Assembly: GCA_028293825.1 (NCBI GenBank) | Contig: JAQGNY010000024.1 | Coordinates: 1 to 53,068, forward strand | Length of the DNA: 53,068 nucleotides | From: Verrucomicrobiaceae bacterium | GTDB lineage: Bacteria > Pseudomonadota > Gammaproteobacteria > Pseudomonadales > CAMLJR01 | Direction of reading: 5' to 3' | Shown: positions 1 through 10,255 of the stretch, piece by piece | Layout of the letters: every line of letters begins with the position of its first letter | Numbering within the stretch: position 1 is the first letter of the stretch | Notes under the pieces: model-generated | The model's database searches: none | The model's input: the letters and a program-made list of their open reading frames with translations, nothing else | What the model was told of the DNA's origin: nothing | Translations under genes and position numbers: made by a program

Positions 1-640
1 GTCCTTCTCCGACAATGTAGGCCTTTTCGCAAATATCTAAGGTTTCACGCACGTTGTGATCAGTGATCAGCACGCCGATATTCTTGTCGCGCAAGTGCTT
101 AATGATTTCCTTAATGTCATTCACCGAAATCGGATCAACCCCAGCAAAGGGCTCATCCAGCAGAATAAATGCGGGGTCGAGCGCCAGCGCGCGCGCGATT
201 TCAACCCGCCGCCGTTCGCCGCCAGACAGAGCCATGCCCAAGCTTTTACGGATATGCGCGATGTGGAACTCTTCGAGAAGCTCATCGACGCGCTGACGCC
301 GCTGCGCTTTGCTCAGTTCTTTGCGAGTTTCCAGGATCGCCATGATGTTGTCGGCGACGCTGAGCTTGCGAAATACCGAGGCTTCCTGCGGCAGGTAACC
401 GAGACCGGCGCGTGCCCGCCCGTGCAGCGGCAGACCGGTGATGTCCTGATCGTCGAGAATAATACGGCCGCCATCGGCGCCGACGATGCCGACAATCATA
501 TAAAAGCAGGTGGTCTTGCCGGCGCCGTTCGGTCCCAGCAAGCCGACAATTTCGCCACTGCCGATTTCGAGCGATACGTCTTTGACGACTGCCCGCCCCT
601 TATAAGACTTAGCCAGATTGTGGGCTTGTAACTTGCGCAT
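1..640 (-). CDS. lptB: LptB, LPS export ABC transporter ATPase (C-terminus cut by window edge)
   Basis: Cytoplasmic ATPase of the LptB2FG transporter, which extracts LPS from the inner membrane and drives it along the LptCAD bridge. The reading frame starts at ATG 640 and runs off the left edge. About 213 residues are visible, and roughly 28 should be missing relative to the usual 241. Walker A (GPNGAGKT, about residues 36-43), the signature LSGGERRR, Walker B with [10 protein letters not shown] and the H-loop histidine in ITDHN are all readable. It ends the leftward kdsD-kdsC-lptC-lptA-lptB run, with three bases between the lptA stop and its start. The linkage and the LptB-type FAGVDP motif make a generic ABC ATPase unlikely. 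Confidence 0.96.
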   Translation of the reverse strand, partial: MRKLQAHNLAKSYKGRAVVKDVSLEIGSGEIVGLLGPNGAGKTTCFYMIVGIVGADGGRIILDDQDITGLPLHGRARAGLGYLPQEASVFRKLSVADNIMAILETRKELSKAQRRQRVDELLEEFHIAHIRKSLGMALSGGERRRVEIARALALDPAFILLDEPFAGVDPISVNDIKEIIKHLRDKNIGVLITDHNVRETLDICEKAYIVGEG

Positions 641-643
641 GGA

Positions 644-1225
644 TTAATTTGTTCCGGCAGGCGGCGTTGCGGGCTGAGAAGAATTTGTAGCTGGGGCCGG
701 CGGAGTGGGTGGTGGGGTTTGCTTAGCCTGATTTGGTTGCAGAACCATTTCGACACGTCCGCCCGGCTGGTTATTGGCAGTGCCTTCGGCACGCACGGTT
801 TTGCTCGGCAACAAATATTCGATGCGACTGCCTTTAACCGTCGATTTATCGCGATCCACGAAAGCTTCCTGCAGCAACTCCACGCGCTGATCGGCGTTGT
901 AGTAGATCAGCGTATTGGCGCTGCCGGTGATCAAGCCACCATCCACTTCGGGCTGCTCTTGAAATCGCGCCGGTTTGCCGGTCGCCACTGCTCGTTGCAG
1001 CTTGCCTTTCTCGTGATAAATCACCACTTGATCGGCGTTGATACGGATCGTGCCCTGCACCACCACAACGCTGCCGCGGTAGGTCACGACCGTGTTTTCC
1101 TGCACCGCAGAGTCAGCCGTGATATGGATCGGCTGTTGTTGATCTTCCGGGAGTGCCAGCGCGGCGCCGGCTTGGAGAGTGAGCGCGGCTAATAGCCAGC
1201 GCCAACGTGGCTTACGGTTGAGCAT
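644..1225 (-). CDS. lptA: LptA, periplasmic LPS transport bridge protein
   Basis: Periplasmic OstA-fold protein that polymerises between LptC and LptD to carry LPS to the outer membrane. The chosen ATG (1225) gives 193 residues beginning MLNRKPRWRW, a typical signal peptide that should be cut after an AxA near residue 25. An in-frame ATG 39 bases further upstream would put extra residues before the signal and is unlikely. The OstA core (ITADSAVQ..., NADQVVIYHE) fills residues 30-165. The last 30 residues are a Pro/Thr/Ala/Gln-rich tail, which looks disordered. The start overlaps the lptC stop by 14 bases, so translation is probably coupled. Confidence 0.94.
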   Translation of the reverse strand: MLNRKPRWRWLLAALTLQAGAALALPEDQQQPIHITADSAVQENTVVTYRGSVVVVQGTIRINADQVVIYHEKGKLQRAVATGKPARFQEQPEVDGGLITGSANTLIYYNADQRVELLQEAFVDRDKSTVKGSRIEYLLPSKTVRAEGTANNQPGGRVEMVLQPNQAKQTPPPTPPAPATNSSQPATPPAGTN

Positions 1226-1781
1226 GAATACTGTTAACCCTGTTGAGTAATTCGACACGATCACGCGCTAAGTAAGCGCGCATGCCAATGGCGGTGGTGG
1301 TATCGCCAGAGCGGATTAATTTCACCGGCACGTCCGTGGTGGCTTTTTGCTCATCCTGGAAGTACGTCAATACCTCGGTTTCAAAACGTGTGGTCTTATC
1401 GGCATCGACCACGACGACATTGTCGTGCAACTGGATTTCATTGTCGCTGATCAACACGCCCGTGACTGCCGTAGTATTCCAGAGTTTGCCGTCTTTACCC
1501 AGCGATAGCAGCACCGGCTGTTGCAGGATGGATGCGCCACTAGCCGGGTAATGGTCCATCTTCGTTGCGGTCAGTGTTTGCACGACACGGCCGTCCGGCC
1601 CGTATTTAACGCCGTGAACCTGCTCCGCGTATAAATCAATATGGTCTGGGTCGACAGTCGGAGAGAGCGACAATGTCGGCGGATTGCTTTCCCAAAACAA
1701 GGTCAGATAGAGCGCCATCGCAATCACCGCCGCCAGACCGGCCAGCAATGTTAATTGCGGCAATGCCAGCGGCTTGCGCAT
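1212..1781 (-). CDS. lptC: LptC, inner-membrane anchored LPS transport protein
   Basis: Bitopic protein that receives LPS from LptB2FG and passes it to LptA. The start at ATG 1781 gives 189 residues (MRKPLALPQL...), close to the E. coli length. One N-terminal membrane segment (about residues 9-28) is followed by a periplasmic beta-jellyroll domain with the LptC-type HIDLYAEQVHGVKY stretch. The ATG shares one base with the TGA of kdsC (TGATG), which supports this start over an open extension of 20 residues upstream. Assignment rests on position between kdsC and lptA and on domain architecture, since LptC proteins are weakly conserved in sequence. Confidence 0.93.
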   Translation of the reverse strand: MRKPLALPQLTLLAGLAAVIAMALYLTLFWESNPPTLSLSPTVDPDHIDLYAEQVHGVKYGPDGRVVQTLTATKMDHYPASGASILQQPVLLSLGKDGKLWNTTAVTGVLISDNEIQLHDNVVVVDADKTTRFETEVLTYFQDEQKATTDVPVKLIRSGDTTTAIGMRAYLARDRVELLNRVNSIHAQP

Positions 1782-2302
1782 CAAAGATAGGCTTCCACGA
1801 TGGCGTCCATTTTGCCTTGCGCTTGCAGCAATAAATCGCACACTTCGCGTACCGCGCCATCGCCGCCGCTGCGGGCAGTTTTGTAGTCCGCGTGTTCCGC
1901 GACCACAGATACGGCGTTGGCTACGGCAATACCTAAGCCGACGCCGCGAATCGCGGATAGATCGGGCAGGTCATCGCCCATGTAGGCAATTTCGCTCAGC
2001 GGAATTTCGAGGTCTTGCGCCAATGCTTGCAGCGCGACCAGTTTGTCCTCGCGCCCCTGCACGACGTGGCGAATACCGAGTTCGCGTGCGCGCCGCGCCA
2101 CCAGTGCCGAGCGGCGACCGGTAATGATGGCGATATCGATGCCGCTGCGCAGCACCAGCTTGATGCCGAGGCCATCCTGAATGTTGAACGCCTTTAATTC
2201 CTCGCCGCTGTTGTCGTACCACAGATGGCCGTCGGTGAGCACGCCGTCAACGTCGAGCACCAATAATTTGATTTCGCGCGCTTTCTGAATAGCTTCGAGC
2301 AT
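1781..2302 (-). CDS. kdsC: KdsC, 3-deoxy-D-manno-octulosonate-8-phosphate phosphatase
   Basis: Hydrolyses Kdo-8-phosphate to Kdo in the cytoplasm, the third step of Kdo synthesis for the LPS inner core. 173 residues, a C0-type HAD phosphatase without a cap. Nucleophile Asp17 and acid/base Asp19 lie in DVDGVLTDG. Motif II is ITGRRS, and motif IV is GDDLPDL near residue 109. The C-terminal region contains ARSGGDGAVRE, as expected of tetrameric KdsC. It lies 17 bases downstream of kdsD, which makes the Kdo pathway precursor, and overlaps lptC by one base. Confidence 0.96.
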   Translation of the reverse strand: MLEAIQKAREIKLLVLDVDGVLTDGHLWYDNSGEELKAFNIQDGLGIKLVLRSGIDIAIITGRRSALVARRARELGIRHVVQGREDKLVALQALAQDLEIPLSEIAYMGDDLPDLSAIRGVGLGIAVANAVSVVAEHADYKTARSGGDGAVREVCDLLLQAQGKMDAIVEAYL

Positions 2303-2319
2303 AGTTATTTCCGCTGGCG

Positions 2320-3291
2320 TTACGCGAGGCCGGCACGCGTCAGATCGCGCAAATGCAGCGCGCCGATCGGATGATTGTTGGCGTCGGTGACCAGCAGCGC
2401 GACAATTTTGAAGTCGTCCATCATGTTCAGCGCTTCGGCCGCGAGGATGTGCTGAGAGACTGTTTTGCTTTTGGTGTTCATCACATCGCCGATTAGCGCT
2501 TTATGGATGTCGATGCCAGCATCGATGCCGCGGCGTAAATCGCCGTCGGTGAAAATGCCGAGCAACACATCGTTGCGATCGACAATCGCTGTCATTGCCA
2601 AGCCTTTCGCGCTCATTTCCAGCAGCGCGCGACTGAGCGGCGCCTCCGCAAATACTTTCGGCACGGCGTCGCCGGTGCGCATGATGTCTTCAACTTTAAG
2701 CAGTAATTTGCGCCCGAGCGCGCCGCCCGGGTGTGAGAAGGCAAAATCCTCGGCGGTAAAGCCGCGCGCTTCCAGCAAGGCTACCGCTAACGCGTCGCCC
2801 ATCACCAATGCGGCGGTAGTGCTGGAGGTTGGCGCGAGATTGAGCGGACAGGCTTCTTCGCCAACGCTCACGTCGAGATTCACATCGGCCGCTTTAGCCA
2901 GTGCTGATTCGGCATTGCCGCTCAAGCTGATTAACGGCACGCGTAGGCGCTTAAATAGCGGCAGCAGTGTGACAATTTCAGCGGTATTTCCCGAGTTGGA
3001 AATGGCGAGCACAACGTCGTCGCGCGTGATCATGCCGAGATCGCCGTGACTGGCTTCGGCTGGATGTACAAACATTGCCGGTGTGCCGGTGCTGGCTAAA
3101 GTCGCAGCGATTTTGTTGCCGATATGACCGGGTTTACCCATGCCAGTAACGACGATGCGACCCTTGCATGCCAGCATTAACGCACATGCGCGCTCGAAAT
3201 TTGCGTCGAGTCGCGTTAATAATCCAGCCACTGCATCGCGCTCCATTTCAATGGTGCGCTGTGCCGATTGCAAATACGGGACGGTCGTCAT
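2320..3291 (-). CDS. kdsD: KdsD, D-arabinose-5-phosphate isomerase
   Basis: Converts ribulose-5-phosphate to arabinose-5-phosphate, the first committed step towards Kdo. 323 residues: an N-terminal SIS sugar isomerase domain (about 40-175, with GMGKPGHIGNK and ISNSGNTAE) followed by two CBS domains (about 205-320). Length and architecture match E. coli KdsD. The family usually reads GMGKSGH, and here a proline replaces the serine after the key lysine. First gene of the leftward operon, divergent from mlaF across 180 bases. I see no strong Shine-Dalgarno just upstream of this ATG, but the N-terminus aligns with the family. Confidence 0.95.
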   Translation of the reverse strand: MTTVPYLQSAQRTIEMERDAVAGLLTRLDANFERACALMLACKGRIVVTGMGKPGHIGNKIAATLASTGTPAMFVHPAEASHGDLGMITRDDVVLAISNSGNTAEIVTLLPLFKRLRVPLISLSGNAESALAKAADVNLDVSVGEEACPLNLAPTSSTTAALVMGDALAVALLEARGFTAEDFAFSHPGGALGRKLLLKVEDIMRTGDAVPKVFAEAPLSRALLEMSAKGLAMTAIVDRNDVLLGIFTDGDLRRGIDAGIDIHKALIGDVMNTKSKTVSQHILAAEALNMMDDFKIVALLVTDANNHPIGALHLRDLTRAGLA

Positions 3292-3416
3292 AATTGAAAT
3301 GAGAGGAGAAACCTAAGCGGAAAGTCGCGTAATGATACGTGCGCGCGATTGATATTAACAGCGCGCCACTGCACCGGTATGGCACCGTTCATTATCGCGA
3401 GCGCTGCAAATCACGG

Positions 3417-3422
3417 TATGAT
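3417..3422 (+). promoter_or_regulatory. Candidate -10 element upstream of mlaF
   Basis: The hexamer TATGAT lies 50 bases before the mlaF start in the 180-base divergent gap between kdsD and mlaF. No convincing -35 hexamer is found 16-18 bases upstream, so this is only a weak promoter candidate. Nothing else recognisable was seen in the gap. Confidence 0.25.
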
Positions 3423-3471
3423 GGCGGTCTTTCTTGCAATCCCTCTTGCGAAAAACAGCCACGAGTAAAGC

Positions 3472-4296
3472 ATGACATCACAGCAGGCGACCGCCGGCGA
3501 CAATTTGATCGAAATACGTAATTTGAAATTTCAGCGCGGTGAGCGCTGGATTTTCGATGGTGTTGATATCAACATTGCGCGCGGCAAAATCACCGCAATC
3601 ATGGGCCCGAGCGGTACCGGCAAAACCACATTGCTGCGTTTAATTGGTGGCCAGTTGCGTGCGGAAAGCGGCTCGATCCATCTCGATGGCAATAACATTC
3701 CCAAGCTGAGTCGCGATGAGTTATTTCAAGTTCGCCGCAAAATGGGCATGTTGTTTCAGAGCGGCGCGTTGTTTACCGATTTATCCGTTTACGAAAATGT
3801 CGCGTTTCCGCTGCGCGTGCACACGCAACTACCGGAATCGATGATTCGCGATTTAGTGTTGATGAAGTTGCATGCGGTCGGATTGCGCGGCGCGCGCGAG
3901 TTAATGCCGAGCGAATTATCCGGTGGTATGGCCCGGCGCGCGGCGTTGGCGCGTGCCATTGTGCTCGATCCGCAATTGATCATGTACGACGAACCTTTCG
4001 TCGGGCAGGACCCCATTTCAATGGGCATGGTCGTGCAATTAATTCGGCTGTTAAACGATAGCCTCGGTTTAACCAGCGTTATCGTCTCGCACGATGTTCA
4101 CGAAACAGCGAGCATAGCCGATTACATTTACGTGATTGCGGACGGCAAAGTAATTGGCCAAGGCTCGCCTGAGCAAGTGCTAAATACCGATGAGCCGCGT
4201 GTACGCCAATTTATTCGCGGTCTGCCTGATGGCCCAGTGCCATTCCAATATCCGGCGCTGGATTACCGGCAAGATTTGCAGCTGGAGCCTTTATAA
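3472..4296 (+). CDS. mlaF: MlaF, ATPase of the MlaFEDB phospholipid transporter
   Basis: Cytoplasmic ABC ATPase of the Mla system, which keeps the outer membrane asymmetric by moving phospholipids between MlaC and the inner membrane. 274 residues. Walker A GPSGTGKT is at 45-52, the signature LSGGMARR at 149-156, and Walker B LIMYDEP at 169-175 with catalytic Glu174. The FVGQDPISMG stretch after Walker B is characteristic of MlaF. First gene of an intact mlaFEDCB operon; the next gene begins at the base after its stop. The C-terminal arm (about 250-274) is where MlaF proteins clasp MlaB and the partner subunit. Confidence 0.96.
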   Translation: MTSQQATAGDNLIEIRNLKFQRGERWIFDGVDINIARGKITAIMGPSGTGKTTLLRLIGGQLRAESGSIHLDGNNIPKLSRDELFQVRRKMGMLFQSGALFTDLSVYENVAFPLRVHTQLPESMIRDLVLMKLHAVGLRGARELMPSELSGGMARRAALARAIVLDPQLIMYDEPFVGQDPISMGMVVQLIRLLNDSLGLTSVIVSHDVHETASIADYIYVIADGKVIGQGSPEQVLNTDEPRVRQFIRGLPDGPVPFQYPALDYRQDLQLEPL

Positions 4297-5079
4297 GTGC
4301 AGAATTTTTTGCAGCGACTGGGCATTACCGGTCTTGAGACGCTGACTGTTTTTGGGCGCGCCACACTGCTGTGGGCACGCGCAATTTTCAGCGCGCCGGA
4401 CTGGCGTAACGGCCCTGGTTTATTGATTCGACAATTGTATTTTGTCGGTGTGTATTCATTAATTATCACCGTGGTTTCCGGCCTTTTTATCGGCATGGTG
4501 CTAGCGCTGCAGGGCTACACCGTGCTGGTGCGTTTCGGCGCCGATCAAGCGCTCGGCCAGCTGGTTTCGCTGTCGTTATTGCGTGAGCTGGGTCCAGTTG
4601 TTGCCGCATTGTTATTTGCAGGTCGCGCCGGTTCGGCGTTGACGGCGGAAATCGGATTGATGAAAGCGACGGAGCAACTCGCTTCGATGTCGATGATCGG
4701 CGTCGATCCGATTAAGCGCATCGTGCGCCCGCGTTTGTGGGCCGGCATGATCGCGATGCCGATTCTCGCGCAGATTTTCAATATGGTAGCGATCTGGGGC
4801 GCGGTCGCGGTTGGTGTGCATTGGCTCAATGTCGACGCGGGTTCGTTCTGGGCGAACATGCAAGCATCGGTCGAGTTTCGCGCCGATGTGATCAATGGCG
4901 CTTTAAAGTCCGTCGCCTTTGGCGCGGTGGTGACGTGGATCGCGGTGTTTCAAGGGTACGACGCTGCGCCGACCTCTGAAGGTATTAGCGCCGCGACTAC
5001 CCGTACAGTGGTTTATTCATCGCTTGCGATTTTGGGAATGGATTTCCTGCTTACAGCCGTTATGTTTGGAGTTGGTTAA
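4297..5079 (+). CDS. mlaE: MlaE, permease of the Mla phospholipid transporter
   Basis: Inner-membrane permease of the MlaFEDB complex. 260 residues, with an N-terminal amphipathic stretch and several hydrophobic helices. It carries the MlaE/YrbE family core ([26 protein letters not shown]). The start is GTG 4297, abutting the mlaF TAA with no gap, so translation is probably reinitiated or coupled. MlaD follows after two bases. The assignment is secure from the family motifs and the operon. Confidence 0.95.
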   Translation: MQNFLQRLGITGLETLTVFGRATLLWARAIFSAPDWRNGPGLLIRQLYFVGVYSLIITVVSGLFIGMVLALQGYTVLVRFGADQALGQLVSLSLLRELGPVVAALLFAGRAGSALTAEIGLMKATEQLASMSMIGVDPIKRIVRPRLWAGMIAMPILAQIFNMVAIWGAVAVGVHWLNVDAGSFWANMQASVEFRADVINGALKSVAFGAVVTWIAVFQGYDAAPTSEGISAATTRTVVYSSLAILGMDFLLTAVMFGVG

Positions 5080-5081
5080 TT

Positions 5082-5549
5082 ATGCGAATTCGTACCATTG
5101 AAATTAGTGTGGGTGCGTTCATGTTGGCGGGAATTCTCGCCCTTGGTTTTCTCGCCGTTCAGGTTAGCGGGCTTAGTATCCACGACAGCAACCGCGACAC
5201 GTACAAGTTGTATGCGCGTTTCAGCAATGCTTCCGGGCTGGCCGCGCGTGCAAAAATATCCGTTGCGGGTGTAGTAATCGGGCGCGTCAAAACGATTACG
5301 TTAGATCCGAAAGACAATCGCGCAAAAGTGGAAATGGCGCTGGAAAAAGATGTGAATTATTTAACCGTCGACAGCATCGCATCGATTCAAACCGCGGGCA
5401 TTCTCGGTGAAAAATACATTTCGATTTCGGTGGGCGGCGATCCTGAGGTATTGAAAGAGGGCGATGAAATCACCGACACGCAATCGTCTCTGGTGCTCGA
5501 AGATTTGATCGGCAAAGTGCTAACCAGCATTGGCAGCAAAAAGGATTAA
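5082..5549 (+). CDS. mlaD: MlaD, MCE-domain lipid-binding subunit
   Basis: Forms the periplasmic hexameric ring above MlaE and passes phospholipid to and from MlaC. 155 residues: one N-terminal membrane helix (about 8-28) and a single MCE domain (about 40-120) with the family pattern GLAARAKISVAGVVIGRV and the hydrophobic pore-loop region. Length is normal for single-MCE MlaD. A short C-terminal helix (LVLEDLIGKVL) matches the ring-stabilising helix of the family. Operon position three supports the call. Confidence 0.95.
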   Translation: MRIRTIEISVGAFMLAGILALGFLAVQVSGLSIHDSNRDTYKLYARFSNASGLAARAKISVAGVVIGRVKTITLDPKDNRAKVEMALEKDVNYLTVDSIASIQTAGILGEKYISISVGGDPEVLKEGDEITDTQSSLVLEDLIGKVLTSIGSKKD

Positions 5550-5559
5550 TCCAAAACCA

Positions 5560-6264
5560 ATGAAAAATATGACTCGTAATATTAATCGAATTTTTTTAAG
5601 TGTTATTTTCTGCGCGGTGGGCTTGGTAACTCGTGCAAATGCCGTCGAGCAGGACCCGTATAAAATTGTGCAGAACACCACCGAGCGCGTATTGGCGATC
5701 GTAAAAGAGGGCAAAGGCTATTACGACAAAGAGCCTGATCGCTTCAACAAACAAGTTGCCGTAGTGATGGATGAAGTTGTCGACTTCGACGGTTTTGCGC
5801 GGGGTGTGATGGGTACTTACGCCAGCGCGCAACGCTATCAAGCGCTGACTACAGAGCCTGAAAAAGCAGCATTTCGCGAGCGCATCGAACGCTTCAGCGG
5901 CACCTTCAAGCAAGGTTTAGTTCAGACATACGCCAAAGGTTTATTGAAGTTTAACGGCGAAAAAATTGAAACGCTACCGCCGCGCAAAGGCGATGATCTG
6001 AGCACCGGCACCGTTGCGGTAATGCAAAATATTTACGGCGCGTCCGATAAGCCTTACGTCGTGCAATACAGCATGCGTCGCAACAAGGCCGGCGAATGGA
6101 AATTGCAAAACGTCATTATCGAAGGCATCAATCTCGGTCAAACTTATCGCAGCCAATTTGCATCGGCGGCGGATCAGAATCACGGCGATTTGGAAAAAGT
6201 TATCGCGACGTGGAAAGTTGAGCCGCAAGCCGTAGCCGATAAAGTCGAGGCCGACAAAAAGTGA
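5560..6264 (+). CDS. mlaC: MlaC, periplasmic phospholipid shuttle
   Basis: Soluble periplasmic carrier that ferries phospholipid between the outer-membrane MlaA complex and MlaD. The start at ATG 5560 gives 234 residues and a signal peptide (positive MKNMTRNINR, hydrophobic FLSVIFCAVGLV, predicted cut after RANA). A second ATG nine bases on is equally possible. The rest is the Tol_Tol_Ttg2 domain, with VDFDGFARGVMG near residue 70. An open extension upstream overlaps the mlaD end and is less likely. The stop overlaps mlaB by four bases. Confidence 0.94.
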   Translation: MKNMTRNINRIFLSVIFCAVGLVTRANAVEQDPYKIVQNTTERVLAIVKEGKGYYDKEPDRFNKQVAVVMDEVVDFDGFARGVMGTYASAQRYQALTTEPEKAAFRERIERFSGTFKQGLVQTYAKGLLKFNGEKIETLPPRKGDDLSTGTVAVMQNIYGASDKPYVVQYSMRRNKAGEWKLQNVIIEGINLGQTYRSQFASAADQNHGDLEKVIATWKVEPQAVADKVEADKK

Positions 6265-6566
6265 CAGCGCTGGCCACAGCTACTATCGAAGGCGATACGC
6301 TGGCGCTCGCTGGCGTATTGGATTTTGATTCCGTACTCGATGTTGCCGAACAAGGTCAGCATTGGTTGCAGGAATCCGCGCCAGCGCAGTGCAATCTTGA
6401 TTTAAGCGCCATCAGCTACAGCAGCAGCGCTGGCATCGCGCTATTGCTCGGCTGGTTGCGCGTCGCCAAAAAACAGCAAAAAACACTGCATATTCTGCGC
6501 ATACCGGACGATATGGTGGCGCTTGCGCGTGTCGGCGGTTTGGAAGACTTATTGTCCGGCGCGTGA
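6261..6566 (+). CDS. mlaB: MlaB, STAS-domain subunit of the Mla transporter
   Basis: Small cytoplasmic STAS protein that binds MlaF and is needed for ATPase assembly and activity. 101 residues, starting at GTG 6261 inside the mlaC stop (GTGA overlap). The STAS core is visible: a beta-strand CNLDLSAI followed by YSSSAGIALLLGWLRVAKKQ. The Ser/Thr at the loop before the helix corresponds to the position phosphorylated in anti-sigma antagonists. Last gene of the mla operon before a 103-base gap. Confidence 0.9.
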   Translation: MTALATATIEGDTLALAGVLDFDSVLDVAEQGQHWLQESAPAQCNLDLSAISYSSSAGIALLLGWLRVAKKQQKTLHILRIPDDMVALARVGGLEDLLSGA

Positions 6567-6669
6567 GTCGAGCGCCCCGCTTGTTCGATCCCGGTTCCAC
6601 CTCCTGCTCGCCGGCTCATGCTGGTAGAATGCCTGTTTTCCCCATTTCCCCCAGAGGGTGTTTCGTTTC

Positions 6670-8228
<1,559 letters not shown>

Positions 8229-8230
8229 CC

Positions 8231-8257
8231 ATGAGCGTAATTGGAATAGGCCAATGA
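8231..8257 (+). CDS. Possible 8-codon leader ORF overlapping the hisG start
   Basis: ATG 8231 follows CGGAG by five bases and reads eight codons (MSVIGIGQ), stopping at a TGA that overlaps the hisG ATG (ATGA). Spacing and overlap are those of a translated coupling ORF. It contains no histidine run, so it is not a classical his attenuator peptide. It may simply be an accident of sequence. No homology can be judged at this length. Confidence 0.25.
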   Translation: MSVIGIGQ

Positions 8258-8895
8258 GTGCGCCGCTGACCATCGCGCTGACCAAAGGGCGCATTCTCAA
8301 GGAAACGCTGCCGCTGTTGGCGGAAGCGGGTATCGCGCCGCTCGAAGATATCAGCAGCAGTCGCAAATTGATTTTCGAAACCACCCAGGCCGATGTGCGC
8401 TTGGTTGTGTTGCGCGGCTCGGATGTGCCGACGTACGTGCGCCACGGCGCGGCGGATATCGGTGTGTCGGGAAAGGACATGCTGCTCGAATACAACGGCG
8501 CCGATTTGTACGAGCCGCTCGATCTCGGCATTGCACGCTGCCGATTGATGACGGCTGGTTTGAAAAATAAACCGCTGCCGCGCGCGCGCATTCGCGTCGC
8601 CACCAAATTCGTCAATGTAGCGAAACAGCATTTCGCTGCGCGCGGTGTGCAGGCCGACATCATCAAATTGTATGGCGCGATGGAATTGGCGCCGCTGATG
8701 GATTTGGCCGATTTAATTGTCGATATCGTCGACACCGGCAATACCTTGCGCGCCAACGGTATGGAGCCGCTGGAATTAATCGCCGATATCAGTTCGCGCT
8801 TGGTCGTCAACAAAGCTGCGATGAAATGCAAATACGCGCGCGTGCAAAGCATTGTCGATAAATTGCAAAGCGCTGTTGCCAAGCGCGGTAATTGA
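8254..8895 (+). CDS. hisG: HisG, ATP phosphoribosyltransferase catalytic subunit (short form)
   Basis: First step of histidine synthesis: condenses ATP and PRPP. The start at ATG 8254 gives 213 residues ([15 protein letters not shown]...). This is the short HisG, lacking the C-terminal regulatory domain, so established knowledge predicts a HisZ partner encoded elsewhere; none is seen here. The PRPP-binding loop is readable as [16 protein letters not shown] near residue 155. Its own Shine-Dalgarno is poor (GGAATAGG) compared with that of the tiny ORF just upstream. Clustered with hisD and hisC. Confidence 0.97.
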   Translation: MSAPLTIALTKGRILKETLPLLAEAGIAPLEDISSSRKLIFETTQADVRLVVLRGSDVPTYVRHGAADIGVSGKDMLLEYNGADLYEPLDLGIARCRLMTAGLKNKPLPRARIRVATKFVNVAKQHFAARGVQADIIKLYGAMELAPLMDLADLIVDIVDTGNTLRANGMEPLELIADISSRLVVNKAAMKCKYARVQSIVDKLQSAVAKRGN

Positions 8896-8901
8896 GATTT
8901 G

Positions 8902-10236
8902 ATGATGAGCCCGCTCGCGATTCGCCGCCTAAGCACCAACGACGCTTCCTTCGATCAGCAGTTTTCCGAATTGCTGTCGTGGGAGTCGGTGTCGGATAAA
9001 CAGGTGCGGGCGACAGTCACTGAAATTCTTCAAAATGTGCGCACGCGCGGCGATGACGCGCTGCTCGAATACAGTCGCCGTTTCGATCGGCTCACCATCG
9101 ATGACGTGGCTGCGTTGGAGTTGCCGCAGCAGCGCTTGCGGCAGGCGCTCTCTAACATTTCCGATGAGGCGCGAACGGCGTTGGAAACCGCTGCCGCGCG
9201 AATTCGCAGTTATCACGAAAAACAAAAGCAGGAATCCTGGCAATACCGCGAAGCCGATGGCACCGTGCTGGGCCAAAAAATCACGCCGCTGCATCGCGTC
9301 GGTATTTATGTGCCGGGCGGCAAAGCGTCTTATCCGTCGTCGGTATTGATGAATACGATTCCCGCCAAAGTCGCCGGTGTCAGCGAAGTGATCATGACGG
9401 TGCCGATACCTGGTGGTGAAATCAACGAGTGGGTTTTTGCTGCCGCCGCGATTGCCGGGGTCGATCGCGTATTTACCGTCGGCGGTGCGCAGGCAATTGC
9501 CGCGTTGGCGTACGGTACCGCGAGCGTGCCGAAGGTCGATAAAATCGTCGGCCCCGGCAACATTTATGTCGCCACCGCCAAGCGTATGGTGTTCGGTGAA
9601 GTAGGTCTCGATATGGTCGCCGGACCGTCGGAAATTTTGGTGATCTGCGACGGTAATACCGATCCGGATTGGATTGCGATGGATTTGTTTTCGCAGGCCG
9701 AGCACGACGAGGATGCGCAGGCGATCCTGTTGAGTCCTGATGCGCAATTTCTCGATGCGGTGGCGGCGAGCATGCAGTGTTTGGTGCAGACGCTGGAGCG
9801 CAAGGACATTGTCGCGGCATCGATTGCCCAGCGCGGCGCGTTAATTTTAGTGCGCGATCTGGACGAGGCCGTTGCGATCAGCAACCGCATGGCGCCTGAG
9901 CATTTGGAACTGTCGGTCGAAAATCCCGACGAGTTGTTGCCGGCTATTCAGCATGCCGGCGCTATCTTCATGGGGCGCCATACACCGGAAGCGTTAGGCG
10001 ATTACTGCGCCGGCCCGAACCATGTGTTGCCGACCTCCGGCACCGCGCGCTTTTCGTCGCCGCTCGGTGTTTACGATTTTCAAAAACGCAGCTCGATAAT
10101 TTATTGCTCGCCGCAGGGTGCGCAGACTTTGGGTCGGGTTGCCTCGACCCTGGCGCGCGGAGAGTCGCTGACAGCGCACGCGCGCTCGGCGGATTATCGC
10201 AGTGGATTACGCGATCAAAATAACGAGCAACATTGA
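8902..10236 (+). CDS. hisD: HisD, histidinol dehydrogenase
   Basis: Oxidises L-histidinol to L-histidine in two NAD-dependent steps. 444 residues from ATG 8902; a second ATG lies directly after and a TTG directly before, so the exact start is uncertain by one codon. Recognisable family blocks are [49 protein letters not shown] (zinc-ligand Gln and His), MAPEHLEL, and [12 protein letters not shown]. Length is normal. Six bases separate it from hisG, and hisC follows after 19 bases. Confidence 0.97.
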   Translation: MMSPLAIRRLSTNDASFDQQFSELLSWESVSDKQVRATVTEILQNVRTRGDDALLEYSRRFDRLTIDDVAALELPQQRLRQALSNISDEARTALETAAARIRSYHEKQKQESWQYREADGTVLGQKITPLHRVGIYVPGGKASYPSSVLMNTIPAKVAGVSEVIMTVPIPGGEINEWVFAAAAIAGVDRVFTVGGAQAIAALAYGTASVPKVDKIVGPGNIYVATAKRMVFGEVGLDMVAGPSEILVICDGNTDPDWIAMDLFSQAEHDEDAQAILLSPDAQFLDAVAASMQCLVQTLERKDIVAASIAQRGALILVRDLDEAVAISNRMAPEHLELSVENPDELLPAIQHAGAIFMGRHTPEALGDYCAGPNHVLPTSGTARFSSPLGVYDFQKRSSIIYCSPQGAQTLGRVASTLARGESLTAHARSADYRSGLRDQNNEQH

Positions 10237-10255
10237 CCAAGATGGGAGAGCAAGC

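Noticed and set aside
6576-6602. A GTTCGATCC...TTCCACC string resembling the 3' end of a tRNA, between mlaB and ibaG
   Set aside because: The five-pair T-arm cannot form (only the closing G-C matches) and no acceptor, D or anticodon arm is found upstream. Treated as chance.
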